Shown: in pieces, positions 9,856 to 24,800 of the stretch
Position numbering within the stretch: position 1 is the first letter of the stretch
How the letters are laid out: every line of letters starts with the position of its first letter
Source of the DNA: Opisthocomus hoazin
Taxonomy: Eukaryota; Chordata; Aves; Opisthocomiformes; Opisthocomidae
Length of the DNA stretch: 64,000 nucleotides
Assembly (NCBI RefSeq): GCF_030867145.1
Contig: NC_134433.1
Span: 8,693,216 to 8,757,215, forward strand
Reading direction: 5' to 3'
Position numbers and translations under genes: made by a program
Notes under the pieces: generated by a model
Database searches by the model: none
Told to the model about the DNA's origin: nothing
What the model saw: the letters and a program-made list of their open reading frames with translations, nothing else

Positions 9856-12800
9856 GTGAGGGGCGGCCGGAGGCCTCTGCCCGGGCCGAGAGCCGGCAGG
9901 GAAATGAAACAACCCCGAGGGCCTCCGGAAAGCTCTGCCTGCCCGGGGGGGGGTCGGCCCCGGGCCCCTGGCGGGGGCTCCGAGCGGCGTGGCCGGTGGG
10001 ACGGCCGTGGGGAGCCCGGTGGGCCCTGCCCGGTGGCTGGGGCGAGGCCGGGCCGGGGGGCTCTGCAGCAGGGTTAGGAGAGGGGCTGCCGCTCCGGGTA
10101 GCCGGGCTGTCCGCCGAGAGATGTCATTTGTTGAATTTCTCCCTGTTTTCTGTGGTCGTGCTCAGCAGCTGCTTGTGAATGAAATGGTTCTTTACAACAG
10201 TGTTTCTGCTGTGGCTGCCACTCGTGCCGCTGGTGGTAGCGCAGGTCGGAGATTCTGTACCAGTAATTCCTCTGAGCCACTTCGCAGCGATATCAGCAAG
10301 TCGAAGTCTACCGGGCATAATTTTATTGCTGCTTTTCAAAATCAACAGTGAAGTCGTAAATTATCTCGTTGGTATCCCATTGCTTACTGTAAAGTGAGAG
10401 TTATGGAAAACTTGTACAAAAATGATGTAACAGAGTTTCCCCCTCCACAGACAGAAAGTCTTAAGGTGAGGTTTTAATGGTAGGAGACAGTACGGTTTCC
10501 TTTCTGCTGTGGGGTGGGATGTGGGGAACTTAACGTCTAGAACATTTAAGCTTTAGTTCTACCCTGCAGCTGTCATTTAAAATGCAGGGGAATACCCAGC
10601 TGAGAAAGTGGTTGTGTCTGAATTTCTTACTGCACACAGTTCCTGCGTCTCACCGGTGACTCTCTTCTGTCTTTGTGTTGCTTCCGAGTGTGCTAGGATA
10701 ACTCAGTAAACTGTTAAATCACACATACGCTCCATGAAATCAGTGCTGACATATAAAAGATTATTTTTGTTGTACAGATAGGTGTGGTTGTACCAGACTT
10801 TTTAGTAGCTTGCTAAAATACTGCCTCCATTTCCAGTTCCTTTACGAGAGCCAGTAAAGAACACTTCTTCATTTGTAATGACAGTAAGAGTGAAATTAGT
10901 GCATTGGGTTCTTTCTGTAGTACAAACAACTGAGCTTTGCAGGCTGCAGAAATATTTTGAGAATTGTCTGTATTGCACATCCCCTTCTGCATGAAGGATA
11001 TAGGGATTGCTGTATTGTGGTTTTTTTTTTTCTTGCTCTTGGGAGTGGGAAAAAAACTGGTCGAAGGCTTTGTCGTGGTACGGATACGAGGTCACGTCTA
11101 GTCTGGCCTGTGAAGTTGGGATGTTGGGAGCTGTGTGGAAAACCTTGATGTCATTGTTTCTATAACTGGCTCTAAGCCATGGGCTGTAGTATTGTAGGTT
11201 TCCAGGATGTATTTTACACTGATGAGAAGTTAGTTTGTGGGTGGCCGGTCAATAGGTTTCACTTCTTAATGTTTGCAGAGTCCTGTGTGACATAGACTTA
11301 AGTTTTGATCTGCCCATGAAGTTTTTCCGTTCCCGATGTGGGGCTTGTGAGTACATACTTTGAACTTATGGGCAAAATGAACCTCTGTTTAAATGCAAAA
11401 ATGTGCTTTCTAAATAAATTGAACCTCTGAATCCTTTTTTATTCATTACTGCTTTAGCAGCTATCATGTAATGCATCTAAATTCCACTTGAAACATTAAT
11501 GCTTCGGTTCTACTGAGAGCAAAGGATGACATACAGAGTTTTCTGAAGTCACACTTTAGATCTTCTGTCATGCTGTCCGATCCCTGAGCTGCCTGTGAGG
11601 CGAGGGGGTGATTTTTCCACATGCTGTGTTTGCTAGGCAGTTTGCCTTAGCCCGTATTTCCCGGGAAGGATGTTTCTTTTATCTTTCTTCACATTCAGGG
11701 TTGAACTGGGTAGGAAGTGTGTGGGCTTAAAGCTGTTGTTTGGGAGCAGAATGCAGCTGGGTTGTGGTGATGGTGCTACTGCATTTATATCATGTCCCAG
11801 TCAAGAACACAGCTCAAAAGCTCTGAGTACAGGTTTGCATACCCGGGTTTTTTTCCTCCCTTTTTTTGCTTATGCCCCCATTGCACAGCTTGTCTGAACA
11901 GTGGAAATTGTGTATGTTTTGTGTCAAATACTGCGTTTAAGTTTCAGTGAACAGTCAAAAATTACTTCTAGAGTTTTAGGGTCTGTGCAATCTCCTGAGA
12001 CCATAGTTTAAAAATAAAATAACAAAATACTGCATGAAGATGCAAATAAAAGCATGTATGTGGTAATCTCTCCTTGCATGAAAGCACAAGAAATTAGGTG
12101 TAAGGCGGCTGTCAGCAGATCCAGCCTTGTTGGTGTGCGTGTGGTTTGTTGTCACTAGCAATGTCACAAAACGTGCTTGCTTGTTCACTTCATATTTTAC
12201 TAACTGCATAGTTTGACCTCAAATGTGAGGATAAAAAGTCACAATGGCAAGAATGACGTGGTACGAAACTGTGCATTAAGTTATTTTGGCAACTGAGTTA
12301 TCTTTGTTACAATTAATCTGTATTGTTGTCCTCAAGCAAAAGTCTTAGGGTTTGTTTTTGCTCTGGTATCTACCTGATGCCCAGCACCAGTCACCTGTAC
12401 CAGCTGTGGTACCTTTGGGATGCCCGGCACCAGTCCTCTTTGCTACTAAGAATAATTTTTTTAAGTGTGATCATTTTCAGCATGGGTTCCGCTGTGTGTT
12501 TAACAAGAGCTTATAAAAAGGCGAAGCTAAAATTCAGCTCTGTGCCGCAGAAGTGCCGTTGGAGCTTCAGTCAGCTAAAATACGTCGTTTCGCTTCTGTA
12601 GTCTTCTGAGGACTTTGCTCTCATTTAGGTGGTGTAATTATGTCATGGTTAATTGGCAGGTTATTTTGATCTAATCATTTTGGATTATTTCTCTCTAGCA
12701 TGGTGCTTTTAATGGTACATCAGGTTTGATAATCAGGTAGGAAACCCAGAGATTCAAGGAGAAGCTTCCTCCTGAACAGCCATGGCTTCTTCACACTGTC

Positions 12801-15800
12801 AGCCGCTTGTGAGAGGATCCGTTCTTAGAGGCCAGATCTGCTGGGCTGCGTAGCTGAACCTGAAATACCAAGGTCGGGGCCGGGAGATGGAAGTCTTGCT
12901 TGTGAAGAAATCTCTTTTGCAAGCACATTCCCAATTTGTATGAAAAATAAGGATGTTCTTGAAATTTTGTGTTTCTTTTGGTGGATGCTCATTTTTTTGG
13001 AGCAATTAAACAGGAGTTTGTTTTAAAAATTAAGTAAGTTTGTGAACATATCACTAGTTTTTTTGTTTTTAATACTAGTGTGTCCCTGTCTCATGAGTTC
13101 TATGAAATGTCTAATTAAAAAATTTACATTTATGAGTTTGGTTCTGCTTGGTTCTGAAAAAAAAGTCTTGGACCTTTGTTAGTACCCCAATGTGACGTGC
13201 ATAGCTGCAGAAATTACTTCTTATACATGCTCAACACAATTTTTAATGTAAAAGTTCATATTAAGGTCAAAGTTAATAAAGTTGGCAATGGTTCACTTCA
13301 GTAAGAAAAAATGTCTTACAGGCTTCTAACTCTCTCCATTAATTTCCACAGACACTTTGACAAACTATTTTAAACTGATATTTAGTGTAGGTGGGCAGTA
13401 TATGGAAGGAAATACACATTTTAGAAAGTGTCCTTAGAACCAGTTTCTTTTTTTTTCTTAAATAAAGAAAATATTTCAAACCTGAAAGAATTTGAGTGAA
13501 TGCAGCATGAGGTGGATGCAGCAGTATCGAGTAATGGAAGGTATGGCTTTTAGAGCTAACTCACTCTTTTTAATGGAAAAGATTTTTAATGTTCTTTTGT
13601 GAGCACCTTCCTCATAGTCAGAGATGGCAGGTGGATGGATACTGCTGATTCACTGGTACAGATGACGTGCTGTCTCCACCTAAGCGTAACTACAGTTGAC
13701 TTGCATAGGAAGGCAGCGCAAATGCCTTAAAACTTGCTCTAAAGGCTGCAGATTTCCAGCCAGGCTGTTTCCTGTTGTCATGAATTCAATACCACGGAAA
13801 GTGGATTATTTTGATTTTTATTTAGTGGCATTATAATGCTTGCTGCTGCGGTTTCTATGAAATATCTTGAATTTCTGCTTGAAGAAAATGCACTGAAATA
13901 AATTTTATTTTTTTTTTTCCTCTTCAGGCCTTTGCACAATTTGATGCTGAAGGAGATGGCACCGTAGATGTGGAGAATATGCTGGAGGCTCTGAAGAATT
14001 GTAGTGGGGCGAATCTTCAAGGGGAGCTTAGCCATGTAATCAGGCAACTGCAGGCTTGTTCACTAGTTCCAGGTATGAGAACAGAGGGATAAAACAAAAG
14101 GTTTCCCAAGTCCTGCCCTGCATAAGGAGAGCTGCTTCAATAAATTGCTTTAATAGTGTTGTTTGTTGTAATCTTCTCAAAAACATAATGCAAGTCATTC
14201 TCGCTTCTCTAGGATTAAATGAGTGAAGTTGCTGCAAATTTAAAATTTCCCATAATTACGTCCAGCTAAATTGCTTTCATAAATAATCCATATTTTATAC
14301 TCTGTGTGACTGAGGAGCTGCTTTTCCTTGTTTGGTTTATCTCACAGACAGAAAACAGTTCCTTGCAAAATTTTGGTGAGTGCCTAACTAACGCCTTGGT
14401 AACTGGAGGAATAAATCCTCCATTGAGTCTGTTTCAGGTGATGAGTCATATACTGTATTATTATACTGTTACTTAGCATCAGAAATGCTGGTAAAACATA
14501 ATTCACATTTTATAGCGTGTAGTTGGGAAAGTGTCAGTTTCCAGAATTTGGTTTCTGGGATACGTATCGGTTACTGGCTTTGCTTCCAAGCTTTTGATGG
14601 TAAGTGGCTGAAGGGGATTTGCCTGAGCGGATCAGACAAGAAGTGTTAGAATTGGCTGGTAGGTAAGTCAGAGGGCAGTACTTGTGGGGTAGTATTCTGT
14701 GCATCTAAATGCTCTGTGATTGAGCACCACTGTTCAGGGGCTGAAATTTCTTACGCAGTTGATGGAAAGAATTCGGTGCCTCTTTGGGAATAATCCACAA
14801 TGCCGAAGTGAGAGGCTTAGCGTAGCTCGACGCGGGTGATGCGAGTACATCAGCTCATTAGCCAAGCAACATCTCTTTCACCTAGATATTGAAGGAGTTT
14901 GGGACTTTGGGAACAGCAAAATAAGCATAAGAACGAAGATTTCTGGTAATCGTTTTGAACACTTTCCTTCAGGCATTTCAAGTAACTGGCAGGAATATTT
15001 GCACCTTGCACAGTCCTGCTGTAAAGGTTGCAAACTTGAGCTACTTCATATGGTGGAGCGTAGTTGCAGTATCGGCTCCCGTGCTTAATTTGGATTTACC
15101 TAGTAATAAAATGTAGAGGGGGTAATTGTGACTTGGTCAAGTCAGATGTTGCAACAAAGATGGAAATAATGTCTCTTTCTAGGTTTTATTGATATATTTT
15201 CCGAATCAAAAGAGCGTCTTGGTCTCCATGCTTCCATGATACTGAGATTCTTGCACCGGAATCGGATTTCTAGTACGGCCATCCCTTACCCAGTGTTGGA
15301 GTACTTCAACAATATCTGTACTATGCGTTCTTCTGTATTGAAAGATTCTTTAGATCGACTTCTCCTAAAAGAGAGAGGTATGTGATGTCTGTCTTTGTTT
15401 TCAGGATGGTAGTGTAACCATAACTTGAAGATAAAATAAATGCCTTTCTTTTCTGGTTAATCTTTAACCTTTAGCAGACATGGCTTTTTATGAAGATGGT
15501 CTGCATGTTTCTGTGGGTTGTTTTAGGTTTTTTGAGGCACGTAAGTTGACTTTCTAACTGCCTAGTAATCCGAGTAACAGACTTGGATGTTTTTCATCTT
15601 TCTCCTGACCTGTTTCAGAACGATGATTACTAATTTGCAGTATTCTCTATTCAGTCAAATATCTCTGTCTGTTGCTGGTCTCTACTAGTTCCTGGAAACT
15701 TAGTTTCCATGCAAAGGTGAACATTTTCTGAAGCTGACTGTTCAGTATTAAAAAACGACCTGTTGTTTTGGGGTGGGGGTAGTGAGTCTTTTATTGTGTT

Positions 15801-18800
15801 TCACATGGGACTGTCCTGGTAGTCTCCCTAGAGGGAGGGCTCTTCACAGCTTGTATTGATATTTTCAGATCTCTGCACTTCTCTTGCAGCAGATTAAGTT
15901 ACTCGGGGAAACAGTCTGTTTTGTCCCTTCCCTGGAATAGCTGAATTGAGGTTTTGTCCATCGTATTTTACCTTTTCCTCTCATCGGTTTGTTTTTTGGC
16001 ATAATAGTAATAAAGCACTGATGAGGCCAGTAATGAAAGGAAAGGAGGAGGTAAAGGCTGTTGAACTCCAAGCAAAGTGGGGGTTTTCAAACTGCGAGAG
16101 GTAGATTGAGTTTATTGTGATTCCATCTGAAATGAAACTTTGCTGTCTTCTAGGTTCTGTCAGAAACACTTCCTCAGTAGCTGAGTTCTGTGCCAACAAG
16201 TTAATTTATATGAGATAAAAATTGTAAAGGTTTAATAATTTAATAATTCTCAAAAACAAGCAGAAGAATGTTATGGGTGGTTTATTTTCTTTGCAGAATA
16301 CCCCAGTGACTTGAATGGTAATCAGGAGTTGGACAAACTGAAGTCTGTCACAAAGTGCTATACTCACATAGAAACCTCATCCAATTCCGCTGATATTGAC
16401 AAGATGACAAATGGAGAAACTACGTCCTTCTGGCAGTCGGATGGGAGTGCTCGCTCACATTGGATACGGTGAGCGACACTGCAATATACAGCAGAATTTT
16501 GGGGTAGTTAGTCCATAGGTTTTACAGCCAGTGGTGTGTAGTTGAAAAAAAAATTGTGGCATTAACGAGTGACAGGTGAGTATAGTTGAGAGCAGAAGTC
16601 TTAAACTCTGCTTAAAGTTGAAAGGCCGAATCACGAAGTAGAAGTGTTCGCCTGTAAAATGCAGGCATCTTCCATGGTGACAGATACCCTTGTTTGGTAG
16701 CTAAGCTTTCCAAACTGTGTTATGGGTGCAGTGGTTAGTACTTGAATAGAAGTGCTTTGCCACTGTTGAAAAAGTTAGTGCTCCGTGGAACAGAAGTGTT
16801 CAGTGGTTTTTCGGTAGTATGTATAGAATGTATACTTTTTAGAAAGAGGAAATCTCATCTTGGTCATTATTGACAACTGCATTTTTATTCCTGAGGAATG
16901 AATTCTCAGTTGAAAAGCTGAACAACAGAAAATTGTACATTCTCACTATGAGAGGTGACTGTCTTAAGTCAATTCCAGTTTTCTAACTCGTCTATCACGA
17001 TGTGGGGTTGGCAACACTATGAAGCACTGTGTAATTTCCAATGGCTTTATTTGTGTTTGTAGAGGTGGAAACTGAGTGAAGCTTAGCTAAAAGTGAAGCA
17101 CTTGACTTATTTTCTGTTCTCAACATCTGTTTTATCTTCTTTGCTTTGCAGTTTAAAGATGAAGCCAGATGTTGTTTTGAGACATCTGTCCATTGCGGTG
17201 GCAGCTAATGACCAGAGTTACATGCCACAGCAGGTTACAGTGGCAGTGGGAAGGAATGCCAGCAGTCTTCAGGAGGTCCGAGATGTTCACATTCCAAGCA
17301 ATATCACTGGCTACGTAACACTGTTGGAAAACGCTAACATTAGTCAGATGTGTGAGTCAATAAAGATACCATTGGTATATTGTTTTGCTGCTTTTTGGAA
17401 GGTGAAAGGTTGGGTAGATCGTAAAATGATGTGTTGAAATGTCAGTCAGTAGAGCAGAAACTTTCGACTTCAACCTTGGGCTAGAGAAATTGTTTTTATT
17501 ATAGTTTAATTTCTAGCCTGTAAGAGAGTGTTCTGAGTCATTCTCGCAGCATCTGTCTGACTTGGGCTAAGGGTTGAAGAGCTAGAATGACTAAAGGTGC
17601 AGTTTTAGCCTCTCAGTTTTGTGATAAATTGCACTGGGCATTTTTAAAATATCTTTGCTTGCAGAGTGAAGGCGTATGTTGGATAATAGTATCTAGCAAA
17701 AAATCTGCTTCTGAGCACCTTTTTTTTTTAGGAGCAAAACTGAAGTTGGTCAGCTGATTTTTGTAAAGCAGGTTTTATGCTAAAGAGTTTTAAGCGGTGT
17801 TATTTTTAAGTCTGGTAGATCTGTGGGTGCTATATTGGAGCAATCAGAAAGCTGCTTCTTCCTAAGATGGTTTCTTCAGCTTCAGGAATTTTGTCCCTTC
17901 GGCTCAGATAGATGCTTTTCACTAAGCTGAACTTTCACTGCCACAGAAGCGGTCAGTGAGGATGATGTTCCTCAAAAGTAACTCGGCAATGTTAGCTATG
18001 CAAAATGGTGAAAATTTTTATGTAACCTAAAAATTTGCATTTAGGCTTTACTCTTTTTCCCTATCTTCTTCACTGCCACTCCCGAGATGCTTCCTATGTG
18101 TGTAGGTAAAGAGGTGCTGGTGAAATAATCTATAAGCTATTTTCTACGTTGAGGGTCTTTTACTACTTTTTTTCCTAATTTCTAGCTGTACAGTATGTAG
18201 CGGATCACCCAGGCCATTCAAAGGCTGAATTTTCCAAATCATAGGGTGCACGGTGAACTATATGTGGGAGTACTGTTACATATCTGCTGCTAGTTTTCGA
18301 AGAGGTTTTGCAGTATTTATGGGTTTGAATATCTGGATTCTTCTAGATCTAATCCAGCAGAAGATATGGGAAAAAAATTCTATATTGTGTTTTGACAGAT
18401 GTACAGATAAACATCAAGCGTTGCCTTAGCGATGGATGCGACACTAGAATCCATGGACTCAGGGCGGTTGGTTATCAAAGAGTTAAGAAGGTGGGCGTCT
18501 CTGTGTGCGATGCTTCAGCTATCTGGTACTGGTCTCTGCTGACCTCTCTGGTAACAGCTTCCATGGAAACAAATCCAGCATTCGTTCATACTATTTTACA
18601 AAATACTCAGTAAGTACCAAACTTCCATGGTGTGTGATTTTTTTTTTTTTTTTAAATACTTCCAGCTTTAGCAAACTGTTCTATGTTGTGTAACTGCTTT
18701 CCACTTCCTCCATTAAGGTGTTTAAACATCCTTTTAGCTATCACACTGTTTAAATTTTGATATTTCTCTTTTATTTATTTACACAAGTGTAATTCTCCCA

Positions 18801-21800
18801 GCAACTGTATCTAATCTAGCTGTTAGGCCGTGACTGAATGACTGAACGGACATTGCAAAATACGTTCTTTTTTTTTTTTTTTACCTCTCTTTTGACTTGT
18901 AATAATTTCAAGAAGCCTAAAATGAATTAGTTTTTGTTGTTAATTTTATTGATTACAAATATTGGACACCTTCCACCTATGATTGGAGCTTAAATTAGCT
19001 TAATTTTCAGCAAATTTTTGCATATGTAATGCCTTGTCATGCGTGACATGCGGATATAGACAGGTATATGCAGTGTCGCTGTGCAGACGTTTGCTTGTGG
19101 TGATTGACTGTTTGCTGTGCAGCATTTCCTTGTTTGACTGCCAGACGCTTCTGCTTGATGACTTGAAGGATTGGAATCCTAATAAAATTGCTACACACCC
19201 ACATGAACTTTTATACAGCTTAGTTAGCGTAATGCCACCATGCTAAAGAGCACTGCTGTCATTAGGTTAGTGAATACTGTAGGCTCATATCCATTAAGCC
19301 TATCTTTTAATTGGGGTAATCTATGAAACCTCTTTAAAGTTCAGATAACTTTATAGGTGCTTATGCCTGAGGAACGTTCATAGTTGCAAGCTTTACTAAA
19401 ACTGAGAGCCCTCAGTTTTGCTACAGTTCAGATTTTTTTAGAAATATAACATGAATACTGAGCTAATAAAGCCCAGAGAAGTTACAATGGAGAAATCTTG
19501 ACTAAAAATAGGCTTTCAGGAATTACAAACTCAGTGTTTGGAGTTATAAAGCAAAAACCCAAACTTTAGTATTGAACAGAAGGACTTTGAAACTGCTGAA
19601 GAATTCCTGTGTTCAGGCGTTGTTAGATTATCTTTGGAAAACAAACAAAGTACTGATCTGAACTAACAAATTTCTCTCTTGGTTTCTGTAATTGTTCTGC
19701 AAGAATTTAAAAGCGATTTTCTCTTTATGAACGGGCTCTTGCTCAATTCTAGAACTATTTAAAATGAAGCAGTACTTGGACACTAAGCAATTTATAGTGC
19801 TGCCACAGATTTAGTTCAAAATACCTTGATTTATTTGTCTTAATAAATCTGAGATTATGAGACTGAGATTCAAGATTACTTAGCAGTCATTGAACTGTCC
19901 CCACCTAGAATGTAATACTGTTTTTACTTTCTGAGCATTCTCTGTGTAAATAGATTTTCTGCATTCAGAATCTATTTGTAGAGACCTACTCATAAAAAGC
20001 GTGAAGATTCAAATACCTAATTAATTTTAGAAGGCTGTTTTCTCTCATTCTGTCTGCTGTTCTGATCTTATGTTCTGTCCTTTTTACTAGGAAAGCACTG
20101 CAACACATGCCGCCTCTATCCCTAACACCGGGCTCCACAGAATTTTCGAGCTTCTTATCTCCAAATGTTTTGGAAGAAGTTGATAGCTTCCTTATAAGAA
20201 TAACAAGGTGAGATTGTGTTGATGTATTTTGATGTAGTGGAAAATGGTTTAGAAGAATTGGTATAACAAACGTATCTCGTTTTTAGTCACCCGTTCTTTT
20301 TGAGTATCTTCAGAAATTCAAAGACATTAAGAAACAGGCACCTTAGATTTTTTTTTTTTCCATGTGAGCATTATTTGTCTTTATTTAAAAACAGAAGTGT
20401 CCTGAGTTTTCTTTTCATGCTGTTGTTTTTTTTCCCTCCCTAGTTGTTGCACTACTCCAGAGGTTGAACTTACACTCTTGGCCTTTGCCTTAGCCAGGGG
20501 AAGTGTTGCTAAAGTGATAAGTTCACTTTGTACAATCACCGATCATCTGGACACTCCATACAAGGCTTCGTCCCTTATCGCTTCCATGGCAACAGTCAGA
20601 CAGAACCTGCTGTATAAATATGGTAAATGAATAATTGTTGGATCCTTTACATACTTAAGACAATATGCAGCCTTGAGTTGTTTTACTTGTTCTGCTGGGG
20701 TTTAAAAATATAGAAGACTTCTAAGTTAACAACTCTTGCCGAGAAGATGCAGCCTGCAAAGCTAAACCGCCCTAAAAGTTGGTGATCAGATCAGCTTTCT
20801 GTGGTCAAAGAGTTGAACCAGGTAGCGTTTTAGTAGGCGTGGTGGTGATGGGTTGACACTTGGACTTGATGATCTTAGAGGTCTTTTCCAATCTTAATGA
20901 TTCTGTGATCCAGAGGGAGAAAACATGAACTTTGTAGATAGTGGCCCTTATATCAAGATGGTGATAGTGTTTGTATTGTATAAAAGGCAAATGACATCAA
21001 GTAGTTTTATTCTTCCAATAACACACTTTTTTGTATGCTTAGCCTCCGGAAGTGGTCTCTCTTGCAAACGTGCACAAATTTAAGATACGTTTTAAATGTA
21101 ACATCATTAGCATCTATTTACACTTCTTTTATTTTCACTCTTTGTGGTGGGTTGACCCCGGCTGGACACCAGGTGCTCACCAAGGCTGTGCTACCACTCC
21201 TTCTCCTCAGCTGGACAGAGGAGAGAAAATGTACCGAAAGGCTTCTGGGTTGAGATAAAGACAGGGAGAGATCACTCGCCGATTACCATCATAGGCAAAA
21301 CAGACTCAACTTGGGGAAATTGATTTATTGTCAATCAAATCACAGTAGGATAATGAGAAATAAAAGCAAATCTTAAAACACCTTCCCCCACCTCTCCCTC
21401 CTTCCCGGGCTCAACTTCACTTCTGATTTTTTTCTCCCTCGTCCCCCTGAGCGGCGCAGGGGGACAGGGAATGGGGGTTACAGTCAGTTCATCACACGTT
21501 GTCTCTGCCGCTCCTTCCTCCTCAGGGGGAGGACTCCTCACACTCTGTCCCTCCTCCAGCGTGAGGGCCCTCTTACGGGAGACAGTTCTCCACAGACTCC
21601 TCCAACATGAATCCTTCCCATGGGGTGCAGTCCTTCAGGAACAGGCTGCTCCAGCATGGGTCCCCACGGGGTCACAAGCCCTGCCAGCAAACCTGCTCCG
21701 GCACGGGCTCCTCTCCTCACGGTGCCACAGGTCCTGGCAGCAGCCTGCTCCAGCGCGGGTTCCCCATGGGGTCACAGCCTCCTTCAGGCATCCCCCTGCT

Positions 21801-24800
21801 CCGGCGTGGGGTCCCTTCCACAGGCTACAGGTGGAGATCTGCTCCCCCGTGGGCCTCCATGGCTGCAGGGTCACAGCCTGCCTCACCGTGGTCTTCATCA
21901 TGGGCTGCAGGGAACCTCTGCTTCAGCGCCTGGAGCACCTCCTCTCCCACCTTCTTCAGTGACCTTGGGGTCTGCAGAGTTGTTCCTCTCATGTAGTCTT
22001 GCTCATATCTTTGGCTGCAGTTTTTTTTCCCCTTTCTTAAATACATTGTCCTAGAGGCGCTACCACTGTCGCTGATGGGCTTGGCCTTAGCCAGTGGCGG
22101 ATTCATCTTGGAGCTGGCTGGCATTGGCTCTGTCAGACATAAGGGGAAGCTTCTGGTGGCTTCTCGCAGAAGCTGCCCCTGTAGCCCCCCTGCTACCAAA
22201 ACCTTGCCACGCAAACCCAATACACTTTATAAATTAATCTGAGTATGTCATCAGTGTAGAGCTGTGCATGGTCTGACATGACAGCAGGATTTTGCTGTAT
22301 CGACTGTACTTGTTTGATAAATCTGTATTTTTCTCAGGTGTCAGCTTCTGAGATTATCATTAGTCTCTCATGAAGAATTTTCCCTTTGCCTTTTAGTGTG
22401 TGTTTTGTCAGGGAGTCTTGGCTTGTGCCAAAGAATGCATTAATTATTTTATATTCATAGTATCAGTATTTAGTTTCAAAAGTTTTGAAAATTGCTTTGT
22501 TTTTCCCAGAGTAGCTGCTGCTTTTTTGCAAGACAAGTGTGGTATTTCATGTATTATGAATTCCAAAGTGTGCACACAGTTGAGGAACGTTAGTTGTCAC
22601 GATGTTTGTTGTCCTTCTGTCTGTATCTGAAACTTGAGCTATTTTAGATTAATGTATCTCTTATACTCCGGTTTCTTCCCCTTTTTTTTGTCTGACAGTG
22701 GTAAAAATCTCAGTGTTGTAAGTTTTTAAATTTGTTTCCTGTGTGAAGAACTTAAAGCTGGCAAATAGCTTTCTATTTTATGAATTTGATAAACCTGTTG
22801 ATTTTCTTACTTAGGAAAACCATTGCGACTAACTTTGCAAGCATGTGATGTAAAGGGAAAAGAAGATAAATCAGGGCCTGAAAACCTCCTTGTAGAGCCA
22901 TGGACTGGGGATGGTAAGAACCTGGACTTAAAATCCAGAATATTCAGCCAGACACAAAGGCTGGTAACAGTGCTGTGGTGCTGTAGCATATGTATTTGGT
23001 ACTACTTGACAGTGTTATGATATGGAAGATCTATAATTAAAAACAAACCCAAACCAAAACAACATGTAATTTCTATTTTATAACAAGGTGAATTTCTCGG
23101 GAGCCAGTTTATTGTCAAAATAAACCAAACAAACAAAAGATTAGATTTTGGAGAGGATTACTGATCTTTTACGTGGAAGTGAGCAATGAGCTGTCACAAA
23201 GAAAATTATCTTAGAGCACATTTTGTGGGTTGAAGTCATGATTCATTCACTGCTGGTTTCCCAAATATTGATGGAGAGGGATGGTAGAAACCAGTGAAAT
23301 TTTCACTGACTGCACGTAACTATTAGTTCTCCTTTAAAGCCTGTCTTTGTTAATGGAATGTTTTTATGTACTGGATACAACATAGAGATTTGTGTTTCTT
23401 GACCTGCATTTTAAGTGAAATGCCACGTAATCTTTTTTAAAATAATTGTTTAATGTCTTGTGCAGTGCTAGTGATAAATGAAAGCTATTATGATAGAAAA
23501 TTTGGCACATTCTGTATGCTTATTTTACCCCTCCTTTTGCTCGTGTTTATTGTTTTGAGTTTGTTTAGTTATTTTGTGGATTGTCTTCTGATGTTTTATG
23601 GATCACAGTCTGAGGAACAGTGATTTATATCGGTGAACAGAGCCATAAGCCAAAGTAATATTTGGGAGTTACTAGTAAACTTCGGTGGGGAAACACTCTT
23701 GAAATAGCTGTAGATACTGCATTCCCTGGGGAGACACAGGCTGGAGACATCTGTATGTGCTCTGTGGCAGCGTATAATAACATGATACAAGCTTTTCTTC
23801 ACTTGTCTTTTACTCTTTTATTTGGAAACACTTCCTAATGAGCATTTCACTAGAAAAGCATCATGGGTTTTTTTCCCCCCTTTAGTCCACTCCTCTCTTT
23901 CGAACAGCTTGCGCTAGCAGTCCTTCCAACCTCATTCCATTCCCACTGCTGCTTTAGGTTTTCTTACTGAAACTGGGAAGACTAGAGCAAGTATCATTCT
24001 TTCTACCGGAACTGAATCTTCATTTCAAGTGACACAAATTAGAATAAAGGTACGTGGTTACTCTGTGCTTTTTCAAGTAGAAGACTTGCTTTTTTTCCTA
24101 ATGGTAAAGTTGAATTAGAATTTTTTTTTGGATTAACTGAAAATTTAAATTAGTCATGCAATAGTGTTATTTTTGGGTTTTACTTTTATGTAAGTCACAG
24201 GGAACTTAAAGGAAATGGAACTCTTAAATTGTTTCAGGGTACCACAAGCATGTAGTAAAGACATTTGTTTTCTATTGCTTTTGTCTATATCTTGTAATAT
24301 ACTCGAGTCAGTGAGCCTTAGGTGTATGGTTTCGCTCTAAAGAGTATGGATTTATTTGTAGAATTATATACCTTATACTCAAAATAATTTTTCAGCTCTG
24401 TGAATGGTAGATTTCAAGATATATAGCATGTGAGTTCAGATTAAATGTAGGATCTTTCAAGTTCTTTTTAGAGACATCAGTGTCATTTGAACAGTTGGCA
24501 CAGTTTTAACCTGGTTTAAAAGCAAGATCTTGTGGTTAAATCTCACAGCCAGGACAAGACTTCAGTGAGATTTCTTCAGCTGAATTTGTTTATTTATTCA
24601 AGGCAAATCAGTAGTTTAATTCCTGAACAGGGAAGCATATTTGAGTGTCAAAAAGAATTAAACATGGATGGACTTCTGACAAGTAAATTCTAATTGGAGC
24701 AGGCGAGGCAGCTAAGCTGTTTTGCAGTGTAGTGATACTGGGATACTTAATGTTGTTTGGGATTTTTTAAATAAAAAAGTACGCATAATTAGAATGAGCA

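Larger units (their letters stand above)
8430..10060. promoter_or_regulatory. CpG island spanning CYB5D2 exon 1 and ZZEF1 exon 1
   Basis: By eye, CpG density and GC rise sharply from about 8.43 kb and drop after about 10.06 kb, unlike the AT-rich introns on either side. The island covers both first exons and the shared promoter, as expected for broadly expressed genes. The edges are visual estimates. Confidence 0.8.

Noticed and set aside
8701..9912. A 403-codon minus-strand open frame across the promoter
   Set aside because: It runs through ZZEF1 exon 1, the promoter and CYB5D2 exon 1. GC-rich DNA has few stops, and only the CYB5D2 exon 1 part is real.
21471..22220. Several overlapping 90-160-codon frames on both strands
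   Set aside because: They arise from the stop-poor tandem array in the LTR.
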